Made by a program: the position numbers and the translations under genes. From Bryobacteraceae bacterium (lineage in GTDB: Bacteria > Acidobacteriota > Terriglobia > Bryobacterales > Bryobacteraceae), in NCBI GenBank assembly GCA_041394945.1, contig JAWKHH010000003.1:1503132-1567131 (forward strand): a stretch of 64,000 bases of DNA, read 5' to 3'. Below are positions 45,342-54,023 of this stretch, in pieces (within the stretch, counting starts at the first letter, position 1; each line of letters begins with the position of its first letter). The notes under the pieces were generated by a model. That model had not been told where the DNA came from, did no database searches, and saw only the letters and a program-made list of their open reading frames with translations.

Positions 45342-46451
45342 CTACTTGCCGAAGTAGACCACCACGCCGGCAAGCAGCGTATCCATGCTCTTGCTGTTGC
45401 CGGTGCCGTTGCCCTTGTCGAAGTACGGCTGGTCGGACCAATCGTGCCGGTACTCCAGCCGCGTCAGGAAGCCCTTCGCCATCTTCACCTCTCCGGTAAG
45501 AGTGAATTCCTTGAGCTTCTGGCTCTGGCCGGTAATGAACCCGTCGATGTCGTTGTAGACTTCGAAGCGCGGCGTCACCGAGAACCAGCTATTGGCCGTG
45601 AAGTGTCCGGCGAAGCCGATGCCGTACCAGTTGTTGTTCCCGCCGTCGATCGCCGGGTTCTTGTCAACGCCGATATCGTAGTTGATGTAGAAATTGGCCT
45701 TCTCGTGCGGCGCCAGCGTCAGCACCGAGTCCAGAAAGTGGCGGTACCCGGTGTTGGTGCCGGTCTTCTCCGGCCCGACGTAATAGTTGTTGAACAACGA
45801 CACCTTCGAACTCGTGAGCGCGCTGGTGAGTCCGATGGTCTTGCCGCTGTTGTTGTCTTCCACGTTGTTCCAGCCGTTGATCAATTGCAGGCCGGCGGTC
45901 CAGTAGGGCGTAATCGGTTTCGACATCCGCGCGCCGAAGTGATAGTAGGGGCCGTTGGCGTACAGGAACGCGCGAGAGTAGTTCCAATTGAGGTGAGTCT
46001 CGGTTGGTTCGGCGCCGGCGCTGGTGACGAACTTACCGAAATCGAACTGGAATCCGCCCGCCTTCTCCGGTTTCAAGGTGACGTAGGCTTGGAGGATGTT
46101 GCGCATCACGCCGGTGCCGTCCTGAAAGGGCTCGGTGGCATGGAAGATCTCGAACGCGCGTCCGAAGCCGAGGTCGAGCGTGAACCCGACCGGATCGGCG
46201 TCGTGCGTCATCGTTAGCTTAGCCATGTTCAAGCTGAACGAATTGGCCCGAACGTCGAAGTTGCGCAGGACGTTGGTCCTGGATGCTGGGTGCTGGAAGT
46301 TAAGGCTATAGTAGCCGTCGATCAGACCGGAGAACTCGATGGGTCCTGCAGACCAGGCAGGGGGATCAGGTGACTGGCTCAGACCAGGAGCCGCCACAAC
46401 CAGTACTCCGGCGAGAAAGCTGGTGCGAATGTGGTTCGCCTTCTTCTTCAT
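45342..46451 (-). CDS. Outer-membrane beta-barrel porin (BBP2/OmpL-like)
   Basis: A 369-residue outer-membrane protein. It has a signal peptide (about 1-26), then alternating beta strands with aromatic girdles (LIDGYYSLNFQHP, LDLGFGRAFEIFH, FDFGKFVTSAGAE, NWNYSRAFLYANGPYYHFG) and ends YFGK, typical of the putative beta-barrel porin-2 family. GGGAGAA stands before the ATG. Lying between two ammonium transporter genes and divergent from the second, it may pass ammonium or small organic nitrogen compounds across the outer membrane; this is inference from position. Confidence 0.88.
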   Translation of the reverse strand: MKKKANHIRTSFLAGVLVVAAPGLSQSPDPPAWSAGPIEFSGLIDGYYSLNFQHPASRTNVLRNFDVRANSFSLNMAKLTMTHDADPVGFTLDLGFGRAFEIFHATEPFQDGTGVMRNILQAYVTLKPEKAGGFQFDFGKFVTSAGAEPTETHLNWNYSRAFLYANGPYYHFGARMSKPITPYWTAGLQLINGWNNVEDNNSGKTIGLTSALTSSKVSLFNNYYVGPEKTGTNTGYRHFLDSVLTLAPHEKANFYINYDIGVDKNPAIDGGNNNWYGIGFAGHFTANSWFSVTPRFEVYNDIDGFITGQSQKLKEFTLTGEVKMAKGFLTRLEYRHDWSDQPYFDKGNGTGNSKSMDTLLAGVVVYFGK

Positions 46452-46666
46452 TTTTCAGATTTCTCCCGTAGCTGGAGGTGAATTTAAGTCAGGACGCGAG
46501 GTTCCTGCTGCAATTGAGCATACGGGCAAGCGCGCCGCCAAAGCCAATAGAAAATTTTTGGGAGCCCGATAGAAACGTTGAGTTTGTGCTTGATTCCCGA
46601 AGGCGACATGATGGAGAAGTCCGGCCACCCCGAATCACGTGCACCCGGCGTTCAGGAGCATCTCCC

Positions 46667-48031
46667 ATGTTGAGGATCTATCGATACACACCAGTCATTC
46701 TCGGCGCCCTGGCGGCTTTGCCTCTGGCGGCCCAGACACAGGAAGAACAAATCAAGGCGCTCGAGAGCGCTGTCGCGGCGGCCCAATCGGCTGGCGACAA
46801 CGCTTGGATGCTTACAAGCGCCGCCCTCGTGCTGATGATGACCGGGCCGGGCTTGGCGCTTTTCTATAGCGGCCTCGTGCGGCGCAAGAATGTCCTCGGA
46901 ACGATGATGCAGAGCTTCATTATGATGGCCGTCGCCACCGTCATTTGGGCCGTGGCCGGCTACAGCATCGCTTTCGGCGAGGCGACGCCCTACTTCGGCG
47001 ACCTTCGCTACCTGATGCTGAACGGCGTGGGCGCGGAGCCCAACGCCGACTACGCGGGGACCATTCCGCAGCAGACGTTCATGGTCTTCCAGTTGATGTT
47101 CGCCATCATCACGCCCGCCCTCATTACCGGCGCATTCGCCGAGCGAATGAAGTTCACGGGCATGGTGGTGTTCTGCTCGCTTTGGCTTCTGGTTGTGTAT
47201 TGCCCGATGGCGCACATGGTTTGGGGCAAGGGCGGGCTGTTCAACGCCTTCCTCGGCGGCGCTTTGCCTTGTCTCGATTTCGCCGGCGGAACGGTGGTTC
47301 ACATCACGTCCGGAGTCTCGGCGCTGGTGTGCGCGCTCTATCTCGGCAAGCGGCAAGGTTACGGACAGGAATCGATGAAGCCTCACAGCCTCGTGTTGAG
47401 CGTCATTGGCGCGTGCCTGCTGTGGGTGGGCTGGTTCGGATTCAACGCCGGTAGCGCGCTCGGATCTTCCGGCCTCGCCACCAGCGCCTTCGTCGCCACG
47501 CACTTCGGAGCCGCCGCCGCCACTCTCGGGTGGCTGGCCGCCGAGATGTTCCATTCGGGCAAGCCGAGCGTTCTCGGAGGCATTTCGGGAGCGGTCGCGG
47601 GCCTGGTGGCCATCACCCCGGCCTCCGGTTTCGTCAGCCCGACCTCGGCTCTGATTATCGGCTTCCTGGCCGGCCTGTTTTGCTTCTTGATGGTTGTGGT
47701 TCTGAAGGCGAAGCTCGGCTATGACGACTCGCTCGACGCGTTCGGCGTCCATGGCGCCGGCGGCACCCTCGGAGCGATTCTCACTGGCGTGTTCGCCACC
47801 AAGTCCGTCAACGGCGGTCTCACCGCCGGCGGCCTGGTGGACGGCAACGCCGGCCAGGTGGTGAACCAGTTGGCCGGCACGGCGATCGCCTGGATTCTGG
47901 CTGCCATCGGGACGATCGTTCTGCTCAAGATTACCGACCTCGCGGTGGGCCTGCGCGTCTCGCCGGAAGAAGAAACCACCGGCCTCGACCTCAGCATGCA
48001 CGGCGAGGATGGGTATAGCCTGGAAGCGTGA
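46667..48031 (+). CDS. amt: Ammonium transporter Amt (second copy)
   Basis: A 454-residue ammonium channel, ATG at 46667 with AGGAG eight bases before. Signal peptide (about 1-22), then eleven helices with GLALFYSGLVRRKN, AFAERMKF, the His motif GTVVHITSGVSAL and VHGAGGTLGAI. The C-terminal EEETTGLDLSMHGEDGY is the PII-contact tail. First gene of the amt-glnB-glnD operon; the start is divergent from the porin, with a 215-base intergenic region. No clear sigma-54 promoter could be assigned by eye there. Confidence 0.95.
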   Translation: MLRIYRYTPVILGALAALPLAAQTQEEQIKALESAVAAAQSAGDNAWMLTSAALVLMMTGPGLALFYSGLVRRKNVLGTMMQSFIMMAVATVIWAVAGYSIAFGEATPYFGDLRYLMLNGVGAEPNADYAGTIPQQTFMVFQLMFAIITPALITGAFAERMKFTGMVVFCSLWLLVVYCPMAHMVWGKGGLFNAFLGGALPCLDFAGGTVVHITSGVSALVCALYLGKRQGYGQESMKPHSLVLSVIGACLLWVGWFGFNAGSALGSSGLATSAFVATHFGAAAATLGWLAAEMFHSGKPSVLGGISGAVAGLVAITPASGFVSPTSALIIGFLAGLFCFLMVVVLKAKLGYDDSLDAFGVHGAGGTLGAILTGVFATKSVNGGLTAGGLVDGNAGQVVNQLAGTAIAWILAAIGTIVLLKITDLAVGLRVSPEEETTGLDLSMHGEDGYSLEA

Positions 48032-48064
48032 TGCTCCGGATTTGATAGGAAGAGAGGCATTCTG

Positions 48065-48403
48065 ATGAAGAAGATCGAAGCGATCATTCAGCCATTCAAA
48101 CTGGAAGAGGTGAAGGAAGCCCTCAAGGGGATCGGCGTCGACGGGATGACGGTCACCGAGGTCCGCGGCCACGGCCGCCAGAAGGGACATAAAGAGGTCT
48201 ATCGCGGCCAGGAGTATATGGTTGACCTGCTGCCGAAGGTGAAACTTGAACTCGTCGTCGCTTCCTCACGGCTGGAAGAAGTGATCAAGACCCTCACCGC
48301 CGCCGCCCGCACCGGAAAGATCGGCGACGGCAAGGTGTTTATCTACGACGTCGCCGAAGCGATACGCATCCGGAACGATGACCGTGGAGAGACCGCTCTC
48401 TAG
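48065..48403 (+). CDS. glnB: Nitrogen regulatory protein PII
   Basis: A 112-residue trimeric signal protein sensing 2-oxoglutarate and ATP/ADP. The T-loop has the uridylylation site Tyr51 (RGQEYMVD). Family signatures are EVRGHGRQKGH, KVKLELVV and TGKIGDGKVFI. Starts 33 bases after the amt stop. The end overlaps the start of glnD by 26 bases, consistent with tight coupling of PII and its modifying enzyme. Its targets would include the Amt channels encoded on both sides. Confidence 0.96.
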   Translation: MKKIEAIIQPFKLEEVKEALKGIGVDGMTVTEVRGHGRQKGHKEVYRGQEYMVDLLPKVKLELVVASSRLEEVIKTLTAAARTGKIGDGKVFIYDVAEAIRIRNDDRGETAL

Positions 48404-50882
48404 CGCCACCGTCCCGGTCGCCGCCAATCCGCTGGACGCTGTCAGAGCGGCCAGCGCCGCCATCGAACAGGAGTTCCGCGCCACCCGCGACCCGGAAACG
48501 GTCCGCGGCCGGCGCACCTCCCTGGTCGACGAGGCGGTGACGGAAGCGTGGCGGCGGCATCTGCATCCGGTTGCACCCACCGGCCTCTCGGTGCTGGCGG
48601 TGGGTGGATACGGACGCCGGGACCTGTTTCCCCATTCCGATATCGACCTGCTCGTTCTCGTCAATGAACCGCCCGTGGGCTCGGCCAAGGAAGGACTGTC
48701 GCGCTTCCTGCAGACGCTCTGGGATGCGACGCTGCGCGTCAGTCATTCCGTGCGCACCGTGCGGGAATGCTGCGAAATGCACGATCATAACGTCGAGCTG
48801 AACATCAGCCTCCTCGACGAGCGGTTCTTGTGCGGGGACGACGTGCTGCACTCGGAGTTATCGGCGAGGCTGCCCCGGTTCCTGGGCGCGCAGCGGAGTA
48901 CGCTGGCGCGCCACCTGTGCCGCCTCTCCCATCAACGCCACTCGAAGTACGCTTCCACCATTCACCATCTGGAGCCGAACATCAAAGAGTCGCCTGGCGG
49001 CATGCGGGACCTTCATCTCATCGCCTGGCTCGACAAACTTTGGGAAACGGCGGTGGGGCAGGAGCCGGAAGTGGTGGAAGCGATGTCGTTCCTGGCCGCC
49101 ACCCGCTGTTTTCTGCACTATCGCTCCAACCGCGACAACAATCAGTTGAGCTTCGACGCGCAGGAGGAGATCGCGGCGGATCCGGCGTCGTTCATGCGCC
49201 GCTACTATCGCCACACGAGAACCGTGTACCGGGCCGCGCTCCGGTCGGTCGACGCCTTTGAATCGAAGGGCAACTCGCTGGTGGCCGGTTTTCGGGACTG
49301 GCGCTCGCGCCTCTCCTCGAGCGAATTCACCGTCTCCCGCGACCGGATCCTGTTCCGGTCCTCGCAGCAACTCACGCACGATCCGGCGCTCGCCATGCGG
49401 CTGTTCGCCTTCGCCGGCCGCCACCGCGTCCCGCTGCACTCGGAAACCGAGCGGCGCGTCCGCGACAACCTCGGCTCCCTTGTCGAGCACTATGGGCAGA
49501 ATCCCGGTTTCTGGGCGGAACTGCGCGAAGTACTCAACTTGCCGCACGCCTCCTCCGCGCTCCGCGCCATGCACGACACCGGCTTTCTCGGCGCGGTCTT
49601 TCCGGACTGGGCAGGCATCGAGTGCTACGTGGTGCGCGATTTCAATCATCGCTACACCGTGGACGAGCACACGCTGATCGCGATCGAGCGGCTCGAGCAG
49701 CTCCGCGAAGGGGGAAAGAGCGTCAGCGCCCTGGAAGAACGGTTCCGGACCCTGCTCTCGGAGATCGACGACCCGGCGACGCTCCTGTTCGCGCTCGTTT
49801 TTCACGACACTGGCAAAGGGGCCGAAGATAGCGCCCACGCAGCGCAATCCGCGCGTTTGGCCGCCGCCGCCGCCCGGCGGATCGGCATGCCCGAGCAGAC
49901 CGTCCGGATCGTCACCTCCCTCGTCGACAATCACCTCGTCCTCTCCTCCGCCATGACCGGCCGCGATCTCGACGATCCGGCGACGGCGCAGTGGCTGGCG
50001 GACCGGGTTGGTTTCGTCGAAATCCTGAAGCACCTTACGCTGCTTACCTTCGCCGACACCAGCGCCGTCCATCCCGGCGCCCTCACGCCCTGGCGGATGG
50101 AACAGCTCTGGCGCGTCCACCGCACCGCCGAACGGGAACTCACGCGCGAACTCGAAAGGGATCGCATTCAGTCCCAAGCCTCCCTCGACATGCGGCGCCA
50201 GCAGTTTCTCAAGGGCTTCCCGACGCGCTATCTGCGGACTCGCACCGACGAAGACATTCAATATCACCTCGGCCTCGAGGATGTGCGGCAGGAAGCCGGC
50301 GTGGCGCTCGACATCCGAAAGCGCGAAGGCGTCTACGAGCTCACCGTTCTCGCCAAGGATCGTCTCGCGCTGTTCTCCTCAATCGCCGGCGCGCTCGCCG
50401 GATTCGGAATGAACATCCTGAAGGCGGAGGCATTTGCCAATCAGCAAGGCACCGTACTCGACACCTTCTCCTTCGCCGATCCCCAGCGGACGCTCGAGTT
50501 GAACCCACCGGAGATGGACCGGCTGCGCCAGATCGTGGAACGCGTCCTCCTCGGCCGCGCCGACGTCAAGGCGCTGCTCAAGAACCGGCCGCGCCCACCG
50601 GCGCCGAGCCGGGGCAGTCGGTTCGATCCGCGCGTCTCGTTCGACAACGACGCATCGGAAGTGGCCACGCTCGTCGAAGTCGTCGCGCAGGATCGGCCCG
50701 GGTTGCTCTACGACCTGACATCGGCGTTCACCGAAGCGGGCTGCAACATTGATGTCGTCCTGATCGACACCGAAGCGCACCGCGCGCTTGACGTCTTCTA
50801 CGTGAACACGGACAGCCGCAAGCTGCCGTCGGCACTCTGCGTTGAGCTCGAAACCGCCCTGCTGCGCGCCTGCGCCGGCTAG
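48378..50882 (+). CDS. glnD: PII uridylyltransferase / uridylyl-removing enzyme
   Basis: An 834-residue bifunctional enzyme that adds and removes UMP on PII according to glutamine. Nucleotidyltransferase motif GGYGRRDLFPHSDIDLLVL with Asp88 and Asp90; central HD domain with His476-Asp477 in FHDTGKGAEDS for uridylyl removal; two ACT domains for glutamine sensing at about 651-730 and 763-834. It is complete and close to the usual length of the family. Start at 48378 is 26 bases inside glnB. It is the last gene of the operon, followed by the structured element at 50923. Confidence 0.96.
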   Translation: MTVERPLSSATVPVAANPLDAVRAASAAIEQEFRATRDPETVRGRRTSLVDEAVTEAWRRHLHPVAPTGLSVLAVGGYGRRDLFPHSDIDLLVLVNEPPVGSAKEGLSRFLQTLWDATLRVSHSVRTVRECCEMHDHNVELNISLLDERFLCGDDVLHSELSARLPRFLGAQRSTLARHLCRLSHQRHSKYASTIHHLEPNIKESPGGMRDLHLIAWLDKLWETAVGQEPEVVEAMSFLAATRCFLHYRSNRDNNQLSFDAQEEIAADPASFMRRYYRHTRTVYRAALRSVDAFESKGNSLVAGFRDWRSRLSSSEFTVSRDRILFRSSQQLTHDPALAMRLFAFAGRHRVPLHSETERRVRDNLGSLVEHYGQNPGFWAELREVLNLPHASSALRAMHDTGFLGAVFPDWAGIECYVVRDFNHRYTVDEHTLIAIERLEQLREGGKSVSALEERFRTLLSEIDDPATLLFALVFHDTGKGAEDSAHAAQSARLAAAAARRIGMPEQTVRIVTSLVDNHLVLSSAMTGRDLDDPATAQWLADRVGFVEILKHLTLLTFADTSAVHPGALTPWRMEQLWRVHRTAERELTRELERDRIQSQASLDMRRQQFLKGFPTRYLRTRTDEDIQYHLGLEDVRQEAGVALDIRKREGVYELTVLAKDRLALFSSIAGALAGFGMNILKAEAFANQQGTVLDTFSFADPQRTLELNPPEMDRLRQIVERVLLGRADVKALLKNRPRPPAPSRGSRFDPRVSFDNDASEVATLVEVVAQDRPGLLYDLTSAFTEAGCNIDVVLIDTEAHRALDVFYVNTDSRKLPSALCVELETALLRACAG

Positions 50883-50922
50883 GTATCCAAACACGCCCGC
50901 GCGCGTTGGATAGGGAAGAAAC

Positions 50923-51000
50923 TTCAGCGAAGTGGGGCTGGCTTCGCCCAGCGGGGCGACTTCAGTCGCACCCCGGTCCGCGCCGAACGCCTTCGCTGAA
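50923..51000. repeat. Structured inverted-repeat element between glnD and sulfatase genes
   Basis: A perfect 10-base outer arm (TTCAGCGAAG with CTTCGCTGAA) encloses two inner stem-loops (GCTGG/CCAGC and GCGACT/AGTCGC), giving a cruciform-like fold of 78 bases. It lies between the convergent genes. It could end both transcripts, or be one copy of a dispersed palindromic repeat; only one copy was noticed in this window. Confidence 0.55.
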
Positions 51001-51041
51001 AAAACACTTGCGGGTTAAGCTTCTGCAGCGCAGTCCGTGAG

Positions 51042-52538
51042 TCAGAACCGGCCGAAAACCGGCGCGCCAACATCGGCCGCGAGGGCTGTGGCGTCAAGTA
51101 GCTGCGCCGTGAGCCGGCACCGCTCGCTCGCCCGGGCAGGATCGTTCCACAGATTGTGAAACTCGTGCGGGTCTTCCCGCAGGTCGAAGAACTCGCCGAT
51201 CGGCTGGCCGTGGTAGACGGTGAGTTTGTACCGGTCGTCCCGGATCATTGTGGCGTGGGAGTGATTGGCCGCGTTGCTCGAATCGAAAAACTCGCTGCGG
51301 ACGAAGTCCCGGTGGCGGCCGGGCGGCGCTTCCCCGCGTAGGATGGGTCCGAGCGAACGGCCTTGGATCTGCCCCGGAATCGGCGCGCCGGCGGCTTCGA
51401 GCAGTGTTGGCGCCAGGTCGACCAGCTCCGTCAAGGCTTCGGACCGCAGACCCGCCTTCCAATGGCCCTTCCACGAAAGGATCAACGGCACGCGCACGGC
51501 GCTGTCGTAGAAGCGGCAGCCCTTGTAGCGAAGCCCATGGTCGCCGAGCATCTCGCCATGATCGCTGGTGAACACGATGATGGTGTTCTCGAGCTGGCCC
51601 GATTCCGTCAGCGCGTCGTAGAGCCTACCGAACTCGTGGTCGATCTGCTCGATCATCGCGTAGTAGCAGGCTTTCATGTGCCGCGCTTCGTAGCTGTGCG
51701 GCGGAATGGTCTTGGTGGTGTTGTGGTCCACGTTGGCGAAGTCGGCGTTGTGGGCCAGGTCGGATTCCCGCCACAGCGGCTCCGGCAGTTCGGCGGGCTT
51801 CATTCGCTCCAGATACTCGGGGGCCGGATCGAACGGCGGGTGCGGCGCGAAGCAGTGCACGTTCATGTACCACGGCGCCCGCAGTCCGCCCCGGATCTGC
51901 GCGATGGCGCGTTCCACGCCCCATGGGACCTCGTGGTGCTCGGAAGGCATGCCGGAGTTGAACGTGCGCGGATAACCGCCAATCGGGCGGCTCCGGTACA
52001 GTTGCTTCCACGAAACGCCCCGGTCGCGCAGCCAGGAATGATACGCGTGGACCTCCACCGGCCAGTACGGTTCCGGTGTGGGCTGATGGGACCATTCGAA
52101 AACGCGGTAACCGTCGTCGATGCGCGGCTCCACCCGATTCTGTGCGCCGGAGAGATGAAGCTTGCCGATGAGCGCGGTGTCGTAGCCATGGTCCCGGAAC
52201 CGGCGCGGAAGCAACCGCGGTTCGAGTTCGGCCGGGAAGCGCATGTTGCCGTTGCGATGCACGTGCAGGTTGGAGGGGTAGCAGCCCGTCATGAACGACG
52301 CCCGGCTCGGCGTGCAGATCGGGTTCTGACAGAAGGCGCGCGTGAAAGCGACGCCCGATGCCGCCAGGCGGTCGAGGTTGGGTGTGCGGATGTGAGGGTT
52401 GCCGAGGGAAGTGATCGTGTCCCAGCGCTGCTGGTCCGTGCAGTAGAAAAGGATGTTCGGACGAGTGCCGGTTTGCGGAGAGGCCGGCCGCGGCTGAGCG
52501 CCCACGGCGGCGGAGGCGAGGAACTGGCGGCGTTGCAT
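51042..52538 (-). CDS. Secreted sulfatase (formylglycine-dependent)
   Basis: A 498-residue sulfatase of the alkaline-phosphatase superfamily. The N-terminus MQRRQFLASAAVGA resembles a Tat/Sec-type signal with paired arginines. Metal-binding residues are Asp35-Gln36 in FYCTDQQ; the formylglycine site is Cys75 in CTPSR; the second metal site is FTSDHGEMLGDHG. It is a Cys-type enzyme, so it needs a maturation enzyme. The FGE-like domain at 1713-3434 lacks the cysteines for that, so the maturase must lie elsewhere. It hydrolyses an unknown sulfate ester. It is convergent with glnD, and divergent from the DUF1501 gene, with 87 bases between. Confidence 0.92.
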   Translation of the reverse strand: MQRRQFLASAAVGAQPRPASPQTGTRPNILFYCTDQQRWDTITSLGNPHIRTPNLDRLAASGVAFTRAFCQNPICTPSRASFMTGCYPSNLHVHRNGNMRFPAELEPRLLPRRFRDHGYDTALIGKLHLSGAQNRVEPRIDDGYRVFEWSHQPTPEPYWPVEVHAYHSWLRDRGVSWKQLYRSRPIGGYPRTFNSGMPSEHHEVPWGVERAIAQIRGGLRAPWYMNVHCFAPHPPFDPAPEYLERMKPAELPEPLWRESDLAHNADFANVDHNTTKTIPPHSYEARHMKACYYAMIEQIDHEFGRLYDALTESGQLENTIIVFTSDHGEMLGDHGLRYKGCRFYDSAVRVPLILSWKGHWKAGLRSEALTELVDLAPTLLEAAGAPIPGQIQGRSLGPILRGEAPPGRHRDFVRSEFFDSSNAANHSHATMIRDDRYKLTVYHGQPIGEFFDLREDPHEFHNLWNDPARASERCRLTAQLLDATALAADVGAPVFGRF

Positions 52539-52625
52539 AGCGACGCTATTTTATCGAGAGACGCCTCTCGCGACGCCATTTACTGGCGCGAAACCGGGGT
52601 CGGCGCGGTACACTGAGGGCGAGCC

Positions 52626-54023
52626 ATGTCCACCCGACGCGATGTTCTCCGCATGGCCGCCAACGGCTTCGGCGCTCTGGCGCTCCAGGATATGCTGGTT
52701 CGCGATCTGGCCGCGTCCAGCGCCGCGAATCCGCTCGCCGCGCGGCAACCCCACTTCCCCGGCAAGGCGAAGTCGGTGATCTTTCTGTTCATGGTCGGTG
52801 GCCCATCGCAGATCGACACGTTTGACCCCAAGCCGCTGCTTTCGAAGTACGCCGGCCAGCGCCTCCCGGAATCGTTCGGGGTGATCAAGAGCCAGTTTAC
52901 CGACGGCACCACGCCCATCCTGCCCACGCTCTGGGATTTCGCCCAACACGGGCAGTCCGGCGCCTGGGTTTCCACGCTATATCCGAATCTCGCCCGGCAC
53001 GTCGACGATATCTGCTTTGTCCGCAACTTCTATACGGAGTCCGTGGTGCACGCCCCGGCGATGTACCAGGTGGTGTCGGGGCGCATTCTTATGGGCTACC
53101 CGTCCATCGGCTCGTGGGTCACCTACGGGCTCGGCAGCGAATCGGAGAACCTCCCCGCCTACGTCGTGATGCCGCAGCCGGAAGGGACGCCGGAAGGCGG
53201 TACTCCCATGTGGGGCAGCGGTTTTCTCCCGGCGGTCTACCAGGGTACGCTCCTGCGTCCCGGCGCCACGCCCGTGCTGCACCTGAAACCGTCCGGCAAC
53301 GTCCCCCGTGAGCGCCAAAAGGCGCGGCTGGACTTGCTCCAGAAGATGAACGAGCTCGATACGCCCGCCTGGGACTCTGAACTCGCCGCGCGCATCGCCT
53401 CCTACGAACTTGCCTTCCGGATGCAGGCGAACGCTCCCGAAGCCGTCGATCTCTCCAAGGAAACCGACGCCACGCGCCACGCCTACGGCCTGGACCAGAA
53501 GCACACCTCCGAGTTCGGCACCCGCTGCCTGCTCGCGCGGCGTTTTGTCGAACGCGGCGTCCGCTTCGTGCAGATCTACCACGGCGGCGGACCCGTCTCT
53601 ATCCAGTGGGACGCGCATGACCACCTCAAGGCCAACCACGAAAAGATGGCCGGCATGACCGACGGTCCGATCGCCGCGCTGCTCAACGATCTGAAGACGC
53701 GCGGCCTGCTCGATTCCACCCTCGTCGTCTGGGGCAGTGAGTTCGGGCGTCTGCCCATGTCGCAGTCCGGCAACGGCCGCGATCACAATCCGCACGGTTT
53801 CACGATGTGGTTCGCCGGCGGCGGCGTCAGGGGCGGGCAGACGCTCGGCGATACCGACGAGTTCGGCCTCCGCGCCATCGATGGCTGGCACATGCGGGAC
53901 TTCCACGCCACCATCCTCCGCGCGCTCGGCCTCGATCAGCACAAGCTCTGGTACCTGCACAACGGGCGCCATGAGAAACTCACGGATTTCGGCGGAAAGG
54001 TGATCGAAAAGGTATTCGCATGA
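52626..54023 (+). CDS. DUF1501 protein
   Basis: A 465-residue DUF1501 protein. The N-terminus STRRDVLRMAANGFGALAL is a twin-arginine signal. Family motifs: FLFMVGGPSQIDTFDPKP, YTESVVHAPAMYQV, WGSEFGRLPMSQ and GRDHNPHGF. Its stop overlaps the start of the following gene by four bases (ATGA). Divergent neighbour is the sulfatase; the pairing of a sulfatase with DUF1501 is common in these phyla and may point to polymer degradation. Function of the family is unknown. Confidence 0.9.
   Translation: MSTRRDVLRMAANGFGALALQDMLVRDLAASSAANPLAARQPHFPGKAKSVIFLFMVGGPSQIDTFDPKPLLSKYAGQRLPESFGVIKSQFTDGTTPILPTLWDFAQHGQSGAWVSTLYPNLARHVDDICFVRNFYTESVVHAPAMYQVVSGRILMGYPSIGSWVTYGLGSESENLPAYVVMPQPEGTPEGGTPMWGSGFLPAVYQGTLLRPGATPVLHLKPSGNVPRERQKARLDLLQKMNELDTPAWDSELAARIASYELAFRMQANAPEAVDLSKETDATRHAYGLDQKHTSEFGTRCLLARRFVERGVRFVQIYHGGGPVSIQWDAHDHLKANHEKMAGMTDGPIAALLNDLKTRGLLDSTLVVWGSEFGRLPMSQSGNGRDHNPHGFTMWFAGGGVRGGQTLGDTDEFGLRAIDGWHMRDFHATILRALGLDQHKLWYLHNGRHEKLTDFGGKVIEKVFA

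Noticed and set aside
46452..46666. Sigma-54 promoter before the second amt gene
   Set aside because: A TGGCAC ... TTGC pair with correct spacing was not found in the intergenic bases.
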